Positions 45,001 through 56,255 of a DNA stretch of 64,000 nt are shown one piece after another. The DNA is from Ceratotherium simum simum. Lineage: Eukaryota > Chordata > Mammalia > Perissodactyla > Rhinocerotidae. The stretch spans positions 11,189,650 to 11,253,649 of the forward strand of contig NW_004454216.1 in NCBI RefSeq assembly GCF_000283155.1. Direction: 5' to 3'. The number at the start of each line of letters is the position of its first letter. Position 1 is the first letter of the stretch. Below the pieces are notes generated by a model, which did no database searches, had not been told where the DNA came from, and worked only from the letters and a program-made list of their open reading frames with translations. Position numbers and translations under genes: made by a program.

Positions 45001-46689
45001 TAGAACAGTGGGTCTGTTGCCAGCAACGTCTGAATTCTTCCTGCTCTGCCTGCCGCATTTTATCAAATTTGCCCACCCCTGCAGCTCCAATCACTTTGTT
45101 GGAATGACATATTATGTAAATGTAGCCAAAATTCCCAGTGTCTGGGCCTAAGGACAGATTTTGTGCCAATGCATCTGTGCCTAAGAGCAGATTTTAGATT
45201 GTGTGGCTGTGCCCAAGTAGGGACTGGGTGCCAGCTTGCTCAGAGCTCAGCAGAATACAGATCCGCACATGGAGTGAGGCTGCTTCTGGGGGCTCCATTT
45301 CCTCAACCCCAGACGCGGGTATCTGGTGGAACGCAGTGTGGAAGGGCGGTGTCTTTATCACACTTCCTCCCATTTGGTTCAGTGGATTAAGCAAGGTCTC
45401 TTACTTCAATTTCGCCCTTGTCAAAATGATTACCAAGTTTATTCCACCTTGGGTTGTAAGTTTTCCAGCTTCTCATGGATGATTTTTATGGTTTAGTATT
45501 TGACCACTAATTCAATAGACGGTAGGGGAAAGCTTTAAAAAATGCCTTAGGAAAAAATCTTTATTCAATGTGATAGGTGACTTTGAGTAAATATCCACCA
45601 TTTAAAGAGGGGCTGAAATTAACAGTCTAAACGACATGCTGCATTTAGTGTGTGATGAATTTTAACATATCAAATAGATTTACTAAAGCCTAATAAAAAA
45701 TTCCATGGATATTAGAATATTAATTCTGAGAAACTCTGGGTCAGAATGCATCAGATGCTGTTAAATGTCTTATTGAATTTTGTCAACTTGCCCACCCTCC
45801 TTGATATGCCATCTTCAGAGAAGCAAAACAGTGTGCACAGTTATGGAAGCCAAATCTGTGCTTTTAAATGATTTTTAAAGCTGTCTGTGATGTTCCCTCT
45901 TCACACAGAATTGGGATAGAAGATATAAAACACCAGCTTTTCCTATTTTCATGTTGGAAGTATCTCCTGTGTCTTAGACCATGTGATTTGGTGTATATAT
46001 CAATATGTATAGAAAATTTATATATACTACCATTTATTAAAGACTTACTTTACAATAGACACTTTACTAAATGTTCATGTGGGCCATATTGTAAACTATA
46101 AGCATCTCTCAATCTCATTAGTGTTTATAAAGTACTGGTGAATCTTTTATTGAGATCAAGAACCCCCATTTTCATATAAGAATAGGCAATGAAATACCAC
46201 TGAGTTTTCCAAACAGAACAGAGACAGAAAGATGACATTGTTGTGATGAATTCCTGATAATCCCTCTACACTTCAAGGACTAAACTTGCTAGGAAGCTTC
46301 CAGAAGCAGCGTCCAGATCTGTGGCTAAATCTCTTGTCTGTCATTTAAATATTTGTCTAATGAGATTTTCAGGGGTCTTGAAATTTAGAGCTGGAAGGAG
46401 CTTAGATATTATTGTCCTCAATATCTTGATGAGAAAACAGAAGACCAGAGTTGCTTCCTCATTCATTTATTGATCCATTCCATTTTCATTTACTAAAAAT
46501 AGTCTACAGGCTTGACTTTCTATTGCATCCCATGATCAAAAGCAAGTAAGTCATGGCTCAGTCTAGGATCCAGAGTTTAGAGTCGGTTCTTTTAGTGGGA
46601 GAGGGAGTGGAAGAAGCAGTAGATCTGTTGTCATGGGGTTGGGTTGAGCCTAGATTCCACTTACGGGTAGAATCCATAATTCACCATTA
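45001..46689. other. Mostly unassigned; weak MIR-like patch
   Basis: The 45000-45480 part is GC-richer with short overlapping frames on both strands (up to 93 codons) and no known domain. 46020-46230 (ccatttattaaagacttact, gacactttactaaatgttca) weakly resembles antisense MIR. No promoter or splice pattern stands out. Confidence 0.4.
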
Positions 46690-48400
46690 ATTTTTTGAGA
46701 TCCTGCTATGTGTCAGGCATAGGAGAATACAGAGTAAAGAAAATAAATAAGGCCTCTGCTCTCACTCAGTTTACAGTGTAATTGAAGAGACAGTCAAAAG
46801 GAAGAAAACAAACAAATGAATAAAGAATTACAAATTGTGATAACAAACAGGGTGAAGTAATAGAAACCTAGAAAGCAGGTTCTAATTCGATGATTTCTCT
46901 GAGAAGATGTCACTGAAGAACGTTGAGACCAAACAATGAGAAGGATCAAGCCAGGACTAGAATGTGATCGTGTATCCAGGTTGTGGTTGCAAAAAGTATA
47001 GAGACCAGAGCAGGCAGGTCCCAAAAAGCCATGGCATGGCATTGAAATTACATTCGAAGAGCAACGAGAAACCATCAAGGGGTGTTTAGCAATGGGACTG
47101 ACATTTTGTATTTCTAAAAGGACATTCTGCCTGTTGAGTGGAGAACGTATTAGAAGGGAGCAAGCTCGGGAGTGGACCATGCAGTAAGGAGGTTCTTTGC
47201 AGTAGTCCAGGTGAGAGATTAAAGTGAATGACAATGGCAGTGGTGAAAAACAGTGCCTGGGTTAAGATATTTTTGGGAACCATATACCAAGACTTGATCC
47301 TGAATTCAATGTGGGAAATGAGGGAAGTTATCAAAGATTATACCCAGGTTACTGACTTTGAAACCCAATGGGTAACAATGCTGATGCATTTACTGACATG
47401 TGGAAAACTGGGCAAGGATGGGGGCAGATTAGGATCTTTAGACATCTCATACAATAAAAATATTGCATTGCCTCCTTTATCTAAATACAGTACAAAATAA
47501 AAACAACACTAAGTTCTAACATAAATGAAAAGTTGTCTAATCAAGTCCTAACCCTGGTGACAACCTAGTTTTATTTTAAAATATTAAATATTAAATTTGT
47601 CCCCAAAAAATTTTTTTGAAGGATTCCCCTGTTTTCTTGGTGCTTTATCTGCAAGCTTGGTCTTCTCATTTAATTACCAAGCCCTGGGAAAAAAATCAAG
47701 AGTTTTATTTTGGTATGTTGAGATGCATGTAAAACTGCTAAGACGTGTCAAGTAGGTAGTTGGATATACAACTATGGGAGCTCAGAGGGTGGAGCAGATA
47801 TATAAATTTGGGAGTTGTCAGCATATAGATGGTTTTAAAAGCTACATAAATAGATGAGATCACCTAAAGAAAATGTGTAGAGAGAAGAGAGGACATCCAG
47901 GTGAATTTCTAACATTTAGATGAGGAGCAAGCAAAGGAGACTGAAATGGAGTGGCCAGACTAGAAGATGATGTCAGGGAAGTTAAGCGGTCAAGTAAGAT
48001 GATGTCAGAGAAGTGGATGTTATTGGTGACCTTAGCATGAAGGAGTTTCAGGTTATTGTTGTGACTGAAGTAGATTGAGAAAGTAATGGAAGGTGAAGAA
48101 GTAGAAACGATGTGTGTAGAAAATTTTTGTAATTTGTCTTACTGTGAGGGAGAAAAGAGAATTGGTACAATAATTGAGAGGATAATAGGGTTGGGGAGTG
48201 TTTTATTTAGATTTTGTTCTTAAGGATGAATGATAATAGCACAGCTTTGCCTAAGAGGAATGATCCAGCAGGGAGGAAAAGTTGGTCGATGCAGAAGGAA
48301 GAAGGGATAACTGAAGGGGCAAAATTCTTGTGAGGGTGAGAAGGGATGGGATTCAGAGCAGGAAAGTTGAAGAAGATGAGGAACATCCTGTCTGATGCTT
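46690..48400 (-). mobile_element. Long L2 LINE, antisense, reaching into the reverse transcriptase
   Basis: Starts at the L2 3' end (gatcctgctatgtgtcaggc, cagagtaaagaaaataaata, cagtttacagtgtaattg). It follows antisense L2 for about 1.7 kb: gagaagatgtcactgaagaa, ctttgcagtagtccaggtga, agttggatatacaactatgg, aaatttgggagttgtcagc, gagatcacctaaagaaaat, ggaatgatccagcagggagg. The minus frame 46794-47234 includes SHLDYCKEPP, the L2 counterpart of an SRLDYCNSL-type motif. Frames are broken; no activity expected. Confidence 0.82.
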
Positions 48401-48811
48401 AAAAATAGGGAGAAGACATCTTCCTATATTCATCTTTGTGCTCCCCCCAGCCAACATCCTTGTATGAAACCATTTCCTTGATCAGAACATACATGTTGCC
48501 TTGAGAAATAAGAATTTTATAGCACGAATAAAATACTAGTAAGTCATGAGGAGTCAAAAGGAAAGAGTTGAAGAACAAAGATACAGAATTTATGCCAGAA
48601 AGATGCACCAGGAGAGCAGATGATGAGTCTGAGTTTCTCCATCTTCCTGGGGAAAGCCAGAAAAAGATTGAACCCTGAAAAGAAGTCTGTGAGTAAAAGA
48701 CAGGAGAGACCCTAGAAAATCACATAGAAGAAAAACAAGTCGGAATTAGGAGACTGCTGAATACCTTCTCACAGCCAGCATCAGAGTTCTGTGAAAGCCT
48801 AGACGACACCT

Positions 48812-49075
48812 AATAATGACAATAGCTTGCATTTATTGAGCACTTGCTATGTGGCAGGCATTGTTCTAAGAGCTTTTTACACATATCAGCTAATCTAGTT
48901 ATGTTATTTAATCCCAGCAACTATATGAAGTAGGAAGAATTATTTCTCCATTTTATAAACTAAGAAACTGATGTATAGCACGTAGTTTTCCCCAAATCTC
49001 ACAGCTTTAAGTGAGAGCAGAGGTTCAGATCCAGGCAGTCTGTTTCTAGAGCATCGTTCTAATCACTATTGCAAA
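48812..49075 (-). mobile_element. MIR, antisense, almost complete
   Basis: agcttgcatttattgagcac, ttgctatgtggcaggcattg, ttaatcccagcaactatat, attttataaactaagaaac, cagaggttcagatccaggc, ctagagcatcgttctaatca. The best preserved MIR in the window. Confidence 0.9.
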
Positions 49076-50141
49076 TGTGTGTAGACCATTCATTAACAGT
49101 AAGGGAAATCACAGCATGACGGCCCAGGGGCAACCACGTTAGCCATACCTCTTTTCACTGTAGGGTGAGGACTTTCCACCAAAGCTGCATATACGACATC
49201 CGCGTGCTGAGGTTGAAGACTCTGGGGACAGAAAGCACTAGTCAGATGATGTTCAGATTCTAGAATTGTAGGGTGGTGTTGCTTGGACCACAGGTAGGCT
49301 GAAAATACTCTAAAATCTTCTGCTTGAGCTTAATTAGACAGGATCTGAGCAATGCCCCGCACTCCTCAAAACATTTTCTGGTTGATAATGCTGGTCCAAA
49401 AGGCGAAAGAGAATAAGTTGAGACCAGGCCAGGGAAACCAGGGAAGGACACCTTAGAAGGGTATCAGCGAGCACTAGCCAGATCTAGATACTGAGAAAGC
49501 GAGAGCTAAGTGAAGACAAGTCTTACTTGCAGCTTTATTGGGTTTCAGAGAAAAGATTCTCCCACGAGCCTCCCAAGCACTAATTGCCAAAGTGTACTGG
49601 GTTTGGTCTTGCCCAGAGTAGGCTGGAGAGCACTTTGTTCTGTTGTGGGAGCCAAGGAGTACATAAGTAGGGATAGGGATAAGAAAAGGATATAGAATCT
49701 GTACGTTGGGGTGGGGATCTTAGAAGTAAATCAAGAAAGGGTAAACAAGTCCATGACAAAGACTTCTAGCAACAACCTGCTCCTGTGGACCCCACTGCAT
49801 ATTGGGGCCCTTTCTTTGACCCCAAGGGGAAGACCTTAGGCTGAGAAGATCTGCTCCTGGCTGTGGGCCACCGTGACCAAGGACCCAAGAACAGATGGGG
49901 AGGGTCAAGACGTGTGGGCAGGACCAAAGGCTTGACTTCTGGCGGAGCTGGATCAGCAGCTGTGCAGCAGCTGGCTGAGGCCAGGCCAAATGAGATCAAA
50001 AAGCTAGAGTTCTCTCGAAGGCTTGTCCGTGGACAAGAAGTGACATATGAACTGTGGATGGAGTTGGACATGAAGCGTTAACTTAAACATATTGTGAAGC
50101 TGCAAGAACGTTCACTAAATTATAAAAAATAAAAAGCAAAT
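49076..50141. other. Unassigned block with short open frames on both strands
   Basis: The plus frame 49863-50081 (72 codons) ends RRLVRGQEVTYELWMELDMK and is followed about 50 bp later by aaaaaataaaaagc, a polyadenylation-like site. A 101-codon frame lies antisense to it. I do not recognise either protein. A decayed retrocopy or unassigned repeat are possible; no splice or promoter evidence. Confidence 0.3.
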
Positions 50142-50153
50142 TTCTATCAATCT

Positions 50154-50457
50154 TTTTTTTTGTGATGAAGATCAGCCCTGAGCTAACATCCATGCCAATC
50201 CTCCTCTTTTTGCTGAGGAAGACTGGCCCTAAGCTAACATCTACTGCCAATCCTCCTTTTTTTTTTTCCCCTTTTTCTCCCCACAGCCCCAGTACATAGT
50301 TGTACATCATAGTTGCACAGCCTTCTAGTTGCTGTATGTGGGATGCAGCCTCAGCATGGCCGGACAAGCGGTGCATCGGTGCGCGCCTGGGGTTGTGAGC
50401 CCGGGTAGCCAGTAGCGGAGCCCATTCACTTAACTGCTAAGCCACAGGGCCGGCCCC
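50154..50457 (-). mobile_element. ERE-type SINE, long subfamily
   Basis: Minus-strand copy with both 3' modules (gagctaacatccatgccaat and aagctaacatctactgcc) and head end cacagggccggcccc. The B-box is damaged (ggggttgtgagcccg). Exact 12-bp duplication tctatcaatctt (50142-50153 and 50458-50469). Confidence 0.95.
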
Positions 50458-50654
50458 TCTATCAATCTTGCTATAGAAAAGACTAAATCATTTTTTATTC
50501 TTGCTATGCAAATTGATGTTACAAAACTATTGTCATAGGAAGAGGTGATCAACTAGAATGTAGCCCAAAAATGTAGAAAAAATTATAGAGGTATGTCAGA
50601 TAGTTAACCAATAATAATAAAGATACATTACAATCTTCTGCATTTTGTGATGTT

Positions 50655-51170
50655 GCCAGTGTTCTAGTTATCTATTGCTGTAAAACAAATCACTTCAAAA
50701 TCTACTGGCTTAAAACAACAAACAACCATAGACATTTAAGTTCCTCCAAAATCTTCAGTTTGGGCAGGGCTCAAGAGAGAGAGCTTTTCTTGTTTCTGGT
50801 GGGGTGGTTCAAATGGGCTTGAAGGGTCCACTTCCAAGATGGTTCAACTCACATGGCTGGTAAATTGGTGCTGGCTGTTGGCTGGCAGCTCAGCTGGGGC
50901 TGTTCAACCAGGATCCTCAGTTCCTGTCCTCATGGGCCTCTTGGGGACACTTGTACTTCCTCACAATGCAGTGGATGGGTTCCAGAGTAAGTGTTCTAAG
51001 AGGCCTAAGCTAAAGTGACAAGGCTTCTTATGATCTAGTCTTACAAGCCCTAGAATGTCCCTTCTGCTGCAATGAATTGGTCATCAAGTCACTAAATCCA
51101 GTCCACATTTAAGGGCATTGGAACTAGATTTCACCTCTCACTGGGATGAGTAGCAAAGAAATTGTGACCA
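50655..51170 (-). mobile_element. MLT1-type MaLR LTR, antisense
   Basis: tctagttatctattgctgta, tactggcttaaaacaacaaa, ttccaagatggttcaactca, catggctggtaaattggtgc, tcctcagttcctgtcctcat and cctctcactgggatgagtag follow an antisense MLT1 LTR. Confidence 0.8.
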
Positions 51171-51286
51171 TTTTTGTTTTACCTCAGTCTGCTTTTTGAC
51201 CTTTTTAATTTGCTGGAATTTTTCTCATTCTAGATAAATACTCTCTTTCATACCTGGTTTTGCATATGTAATTTTGTATTCTTTTT

Positions 51287-51474
51287 TTTTTTTTTTTGTG
51301 AGGAAGATTAGCCCTGAGCTAACGTCCATGCCCATCTTCCTCTACTTTATATGGGATGTGCCACAGCATGGCTTGACAAGCAGTGTGTCTGTGCGCACCC
51401 AAGATCTGAACCTGCGTACCCCGGGCCACTGCAGTGGAGCACGCGCACTTAACATTGCACCACTGCGCGGCCCC
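51287..51474 (-). mobile_element. ERE-type SINE; last one in the window
   Basis: Minus-strand copy with head end accactgcgcggcccc. tgtattctttt flanks it at 51275 and 51475. No other ERE copy is found between here and 64000. Confidence 0.93.
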
Positions 51475-51485
51475 TGTATTCTTTT

Positions 51486-52329
51486 CCTTAAAGAGATCCC
51501 CCAAGTTGTATACAGTAGAAGCCCCTAAAAACCTGAATCTAGCCCTAAGGGGGAACATTGATGCTATCCCATAACGCAGAGGTAGACAGTTTTGAGCCTG
51601 TGTGACTTACATTCAGAGAATTATTATTTTCATTTTTAAGAAAACTTTTAGACTAGAATTTCTCTCAGTGGCTCTGGGACCATTTAGGAGGTAAATAATC
51701 TGGTATCATAGGCGGAGTCTAGAAGATGTGTCACTACTTATGAAAAAGCATTCCAACTTGTTATAAAAGCAAGTCAAGCAGTGTCCGCAGCAGGCAGACC
51801 TTGCATATTTAGATATGCTTTTCTTCTCATGTTTATTTGCTGCTACCTAAAAAAAGAGAATGGACACATTGGTCAAACAGAGATATATACCATAACTCTT
51901 GCTTCTCTAACTAAAGTTGCATCCATAGTATCTCTCAAATTAAAGCCAAAATGTTTGGATTTTGAAGATTTTTCAGTACCTAATGAGGGGAAGGAGAGAC
52001 TAGGAAGAAATCTTTTTAAGATAGAAGCAATTTTTCTCCTTCTATGAATGAGAAATACATTGTATTCAGAGTGACAACAAAGAATAGAATAAAAATGATC
52101 CACACACTTTCCAGAGCATTCTAGATCAGTTGTACGGTATGAAATGAAGCACATATGTGAGCATATTAAAGAGTTATTCACCAACAGCATTATATCCAAA
52201 TCCCAGAGTCTTAGGTATGGTCCATTATGATGGTATGAAAGAAATCTGGCAAAGTGTAATTACACGGACTACTGCATTCTGAATACGTGCACTAAAATAA
52301 ATTAGTATCCTGTCACTGGAGTTTGAGCC
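51486..52329. other. No recognised feature
   Basis: About 840 bp upstream of the Ty3/Gypsy pol relic. A plus frame 51781-52047 (88 codons) is open but not recognised. It could hold the decayed 5' part of that element, but I see no zinc-knuckle or protease motif. Confidence 0.35.
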
Positions 52330-53270
52330 ACCTTGGATGGTCTGCCAGGGAGGCATTGGAGGCCATACCTGGACTTGAAGAGTAAGAATGATCAACACCT
52401 ATGGCTAAGGAGGACCAAGAAAAAAATTGACTTCATCGCCCTGTGTGTGGAAGGGGAGTAGAATATCAGCTTGAAAGGGTGCCCAAAAGCATTTCCAGGG
52501 CCTCTGCCAGTTTTCAGTGTTTAACGGAGAAGGTAATTGGAGGATATAAATTACCTAGAGGCATTTATCTGTTTAGATGACATAATCATTTTTGGCAGGA
52601 TTCTGGAACAGCCAGAGCAAAGACTTCTTAAAGTTAGGAAGGGCAAGGTTGACGAGGTTCCGTGATAGGTATTAGCGCTGACAAACCTTCACAAATTATG
52701 ATGGGCAAGTGCAGATGCAGCATAGAGTGCACTGTTCCTGGAAAAACAACTGACAGCACCAAAGACATCAAATTAAAAACTTTCTTTGAGGTTAGTGATG
52801 ACCAGAAGACCCTGTGCAGAGTATTCCCTAATTGCTAAGTCATTAACAGCTTGACAGATTACCCCGTCAAGAGAGGTTCAAGGCAATGAAGGCCATGAGG
52901 CACCTAGCACGTGGCCATGTGGCCTCTCCAACTTTTCAGGGATTACTGGAAATCCTGTGACTAGGCAGTCGCGGAAACCTAACTTGACCTTCGCTCACCC
53001 TGCTATGCCTTTACTACCTATACAGATGTCAAAATCGAGGTTCAGGAGTTGTTCTGCCCAGTCAAGAGGGGAAACATAAGCCCATGGTTTTCACCAGCCA
53101 GTGCCTGTTGGATTGCAACCTGATGCACTACTCGCACATTACTATTTTCTGGCTCTAAAATGGACCATTACTGAAAAATAGGGTGGCTTTTGAGGTACGG
53201 ACCAACAACAATACACTTACGTTCATGCTTATCCAAGCCAAACTAGTCTCCACGGTGGGTGGTTGACCTA
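52330..53270 (+). mobile_element. Fossil Ty3/Gypsy-type pol: reverse transcriptase and RNase H
   Basis: Broken plus-strand frames carry Ty3/Gypsy pol motifs in the correct order. Palm motif A, LDLKS-like, is at about 52370-52385; motif B, LERVPKSISRASASFQ, at about 52465-52515; catalytic motif C, LDDIIIFGRILEQ, at about 52572-52611 (the LDDII form is typical of Gypsy elements, not of LINEs or most ERVs). A thumb/connection-like part follows (about 52770-52860). RNase H text FLALKWTITEK is at about 53146-53178 and NNNTLTFMLIQAKLVSTV at about 53205-53260. Frameshifts and stops separate every motif, so it is dead. No LTRs, gag or clear integrase seen. Ancient mammalian Gypsy relics are known; a decayed copy of a domesticated Gypsy gene is an alternative. 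Confidence 0.82.
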
Positions 53271-53408
53271 ACTGACATATTCCAGTGTTTATTATGAATC
53301 AGGCCTCATCATCAACATATGTCAGTGCACATCTCCAAAACACTTCATGTAGGATGGTAAAAGCATTGCTCAAAAAGGGATCAAAGCAATTTATTATTCA
53401 GAAGGGTG

Positions 53409-53562
53409 GGAGGTCCTCTTAAAGGAATTATGGCCAAAATTTTGGTGCTCCCCTCCACCCCCCCAGTAAACCAGTGGCTAAGGCAAAGCTTCACTACCTT
53501 GTTTAAGGCAGGAGGGGTGGAGAAAAGCACCAAAATGTCCTGGTTCATCTTTAAGGGCCTTA
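53409..53562. repeat. Imperfect inverted repeat, arms about 50 bp
   Basis: The left arm (aggtcctcttaaagg ... attttggtgctcccctccac) and the reverse complement of the right arm (aggcccttaaagatg ... attttggtgcttttctccac) align over about 50 bp with a spacer of about 45 bp. Because the arms mirror each other, both strands encode a related peptide of the form ILVLxSTPP...GGVExSTK. It lies about 140 bp after the Gypsy relic. Origin unknown. Confidence 0.75.
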
Positions 53563-53684
53563 GACATTTCTGCATCCCCGGAGCAGAGAAGAGCTATATG
53601 TGAGGAGCGTACTGAGCACTGACTGCCATGTCCTATCCAAGGACAACCAAGGCAAGCCAGCATTGCTCCAGGTTTTGTTCATTT

Positions 53685-54165
53685 GTTCTTTAAACAATGT
53701 TTATTATTACAAAAGTAGGATGTATGTGTTGTAGAAAATTAATACAGGCAGGCAAAATCAAACTTGATATTCCCTCCACCCAGAGATCCCTTTGAAATAC
53801 CTTAGTGCCTATCCTTTCGGAACTTTCTCTGCATATGGAACATGTACATATATATACTCATATATATAAAATATACATATATAAAAATACATTCATACTG
53901 TGTACCTGCTTTCTTTTATTAAATATTTTATTTAGAGACAGTTTCCAACTTACAGAAAAGTTGTGAAAATAAAAATATTACAAATAACACACAAATACCC
54001 TTTACCCCGATTCACCCATTGTTAATATTTTACTCCATTTGCTTTATCATTTGTACTATCCATCTATCTATTTAGGTGTCTCCTCCCTCCAAACCACTTG
54101 AGGGTAAGTTTTACACATCTTGGTCCTTTGTCCTTAAATACTTCTGAGTGTATTTTCTAAGACTG
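53685..54165 (-). mobile_element. Old LINE-1 (L1M-type) pieces, antisense
   Basis: Part one: aaacaatgtttattattaca, gtagaaaattaatacaggc, ccacccagagatccc. Part two from 53925: aacttacagaaaagttgtga, cctttaccccgattcaccca, tttgctttatcatttgtac, accacttgagggtaagtttt. Possibly two different old elements. A TA/CA-rich run at 53845-53890 separates them. Confidence 0.65.
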
Positions 54166-55769
54166 CTCCCTAGTTTGAAGAGATCTAGGTAACTTGGATT
54201 ATTGGGGAAGAAAAGTCCTTTAGAACTAACCTAGACTCAAGAGGCCAGAAGACATTTGATCCAAAAGCAAGACTTGTGCTCACTGTGTCCAGCCAAGAGC
54301 CGGCCCATTCTGGCTGCTACCTGGAGACTAGTCAAAGCAGGAAGCCACAGACATCAGTGTGCATGGATTTTTCTGACCTTAGACCCTGGGACTCGTAATC
54401 CGATCCAGTTACCTGTTTTTTACAGGCTATCATACCTGGGAACAGATATTATAAACATGAGTGTTTAAAGTCCAGGAGGTTTCAGCTTCCCTTCTTAAAA
54501 ACTAACGCATTTGTTTTCAAGCCTCTGGACAAAGTGAGATCCAGAAAGCTTGTTTGGAAAGAAAGAGGAAAGACAAATGTACTTTGGATAGTGAAAGAAA
54601 GAAGGGAGGAGGAAGGAAGAAAGGGGGGAAGCTACTGAGATAAAAAAATATACATATAAAAATTTCTAATTTTTCCTAAATCAGTTTTTACAGTGTGGCT
54701 TTATTTTCTGATTTCAAACACTGCGACTTCCCAAAAAGTCAGTTTCATAAAAGTAAATTAGTAATTCTCAAGCCAAATGGAATTGACCTTTGATAATCTA
54801 CACTCAAGTTCATCTCCGACAGCGCCAATAATCAGAAGCTACGGAATGAAAGCAGGCTCAGATTCTCCAGCTACAGAAAAGAAGGCTGAGGAAGATGCAG
54901 TCCATCAGTTAAGGTCTCGCGGTAAATCAGTAATAAAGCTAGGAGTAAAACGTTCATGGTCTAACTTCCAGCGTCAGGGTCACTAACTTACACCATTCTG
55001 CTTCTAATGAGCGCTGATTATTTTAAAGATAGAGAAGCTCTGCTCTTTCACAATGCCAAGCACACTGCTGGCTGTGTTGTATTCACGGTGTCCCTGGCAG
55101 TGGAAATGAAGAAGTCCGATGGGGTCATCTTGTCCACGTCCTGGGGACTTGGCTGTGTCTATTCAACTGCACCGGCCCAACTGATGAAAATTTCATTGTG
55201 GGCTGAGAACTTATCGCAGAACTCAGCCTGCAGTAGGAATCAGGCTGAATGGGATGATGGAATGGGCTTATTAAAAACAAAACAAAACAGAAGAAGATTG
55301 GGAAAACACCGGAGAGGTAGATCATGCCAGATCACAACCCTTTGAGTGACGGGTAAAGGTCATAATTCATCTGTGGACAAGGCTATTGAGTTGATTCTAA
55401 ACCAAAACGAAAAATATTGCGAGTCTTCCCTAGGAAGACTACTAAATAGAGCTGAGTTCCTGGCAGTCCCTGAAGTCAGTTCTCTTTTGGTCTATCTCAT
55501 AGCTAAATTTCAAATCCGGATGGAAATTAAAAAGTCTGGTAGAAAACGGATTTTTCTTTAACACATAAGAAAATTTACCTTGCTGATGCTTGTGTGGCTT
55601 TCCATGACCTCATCCTGATACCTCAGCTTCTGCTCTTATAACCTGGCAGGCCATCGCAGAAGACACTTTGTTAGTCTCCCTAACAATCTGAGGGAAACCC
55701 CTCAGCTTCATGTCTCAGCTTCCCCTCACCCCAGTCCCCATTTTGTTACTTCTTTACCTCCTACGCCCC
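54166..55769. other. Repeat-poor block with short open frames
   Basis: About 1.6 kb with no interspersed repeat that I recognise. A purine-rich GAAA/GGAA run lies at 54588-54632. Plus frames at 54777-54986 (69 codons) and 55007-55345 (112 codons) have no known domain. Candidate single-copy or conserved non-coding DNA. Confidence 0.4.
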
Positions 55770-56255
55770 CCTCCGCCCTCCATTCCTACCATGTCAGCGG
55801 CCTCCTCACCGTTTCTCAAATGCGGCAGGGCCTCACCCACCTCAGCGCCGTTGTGCTTGCCATTCCCTCCGCCTGGGTTGCTCTTCCTCCAAATATAGGC
55901 ATCATACCCTTCAGGTCACTTCTTTCAAGTCTTTACTCATCTTCCCAGTGACACCTTTCTGGTCCACCAAGTCTAACATTTTAATCTTCCTCTATAGTAC
56001 CTATAATCCCTGTTCCCTGTGTTAATTTGTCTTCCGTAGTTCTTATCACTATCTAACACAGAATATGTAATTTACTTCCTTATATTATTATCCACTGTCC
56101 CTTCTCCCCGCTAGAATATAAACTCCATGAAGGTAGGAATATTTATCTTTTTAATTTCATTCCATTTCCTAGAACCTGGAAGAATGGCCAGCATGTGCAA
56201 GGCACTCAATACATGTCTACTGAATGAATGAATGAGTGAATGAATGAGTGGAGTT
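55770..56255 (+). mobile_element. L2 3' part, sense
   Basis: gccattccctccgcctgggt, tcttcctccaaatataggc, cttcaggtcacttctttcaa, gttcttatcactatctaac, ccgctagaatataaactcca, tgaaggtaggaatatttatc, aggcactcaatacatgtcta, ending in (tgaa)n. A textbook L2 3' end. Confidence 0.88.
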
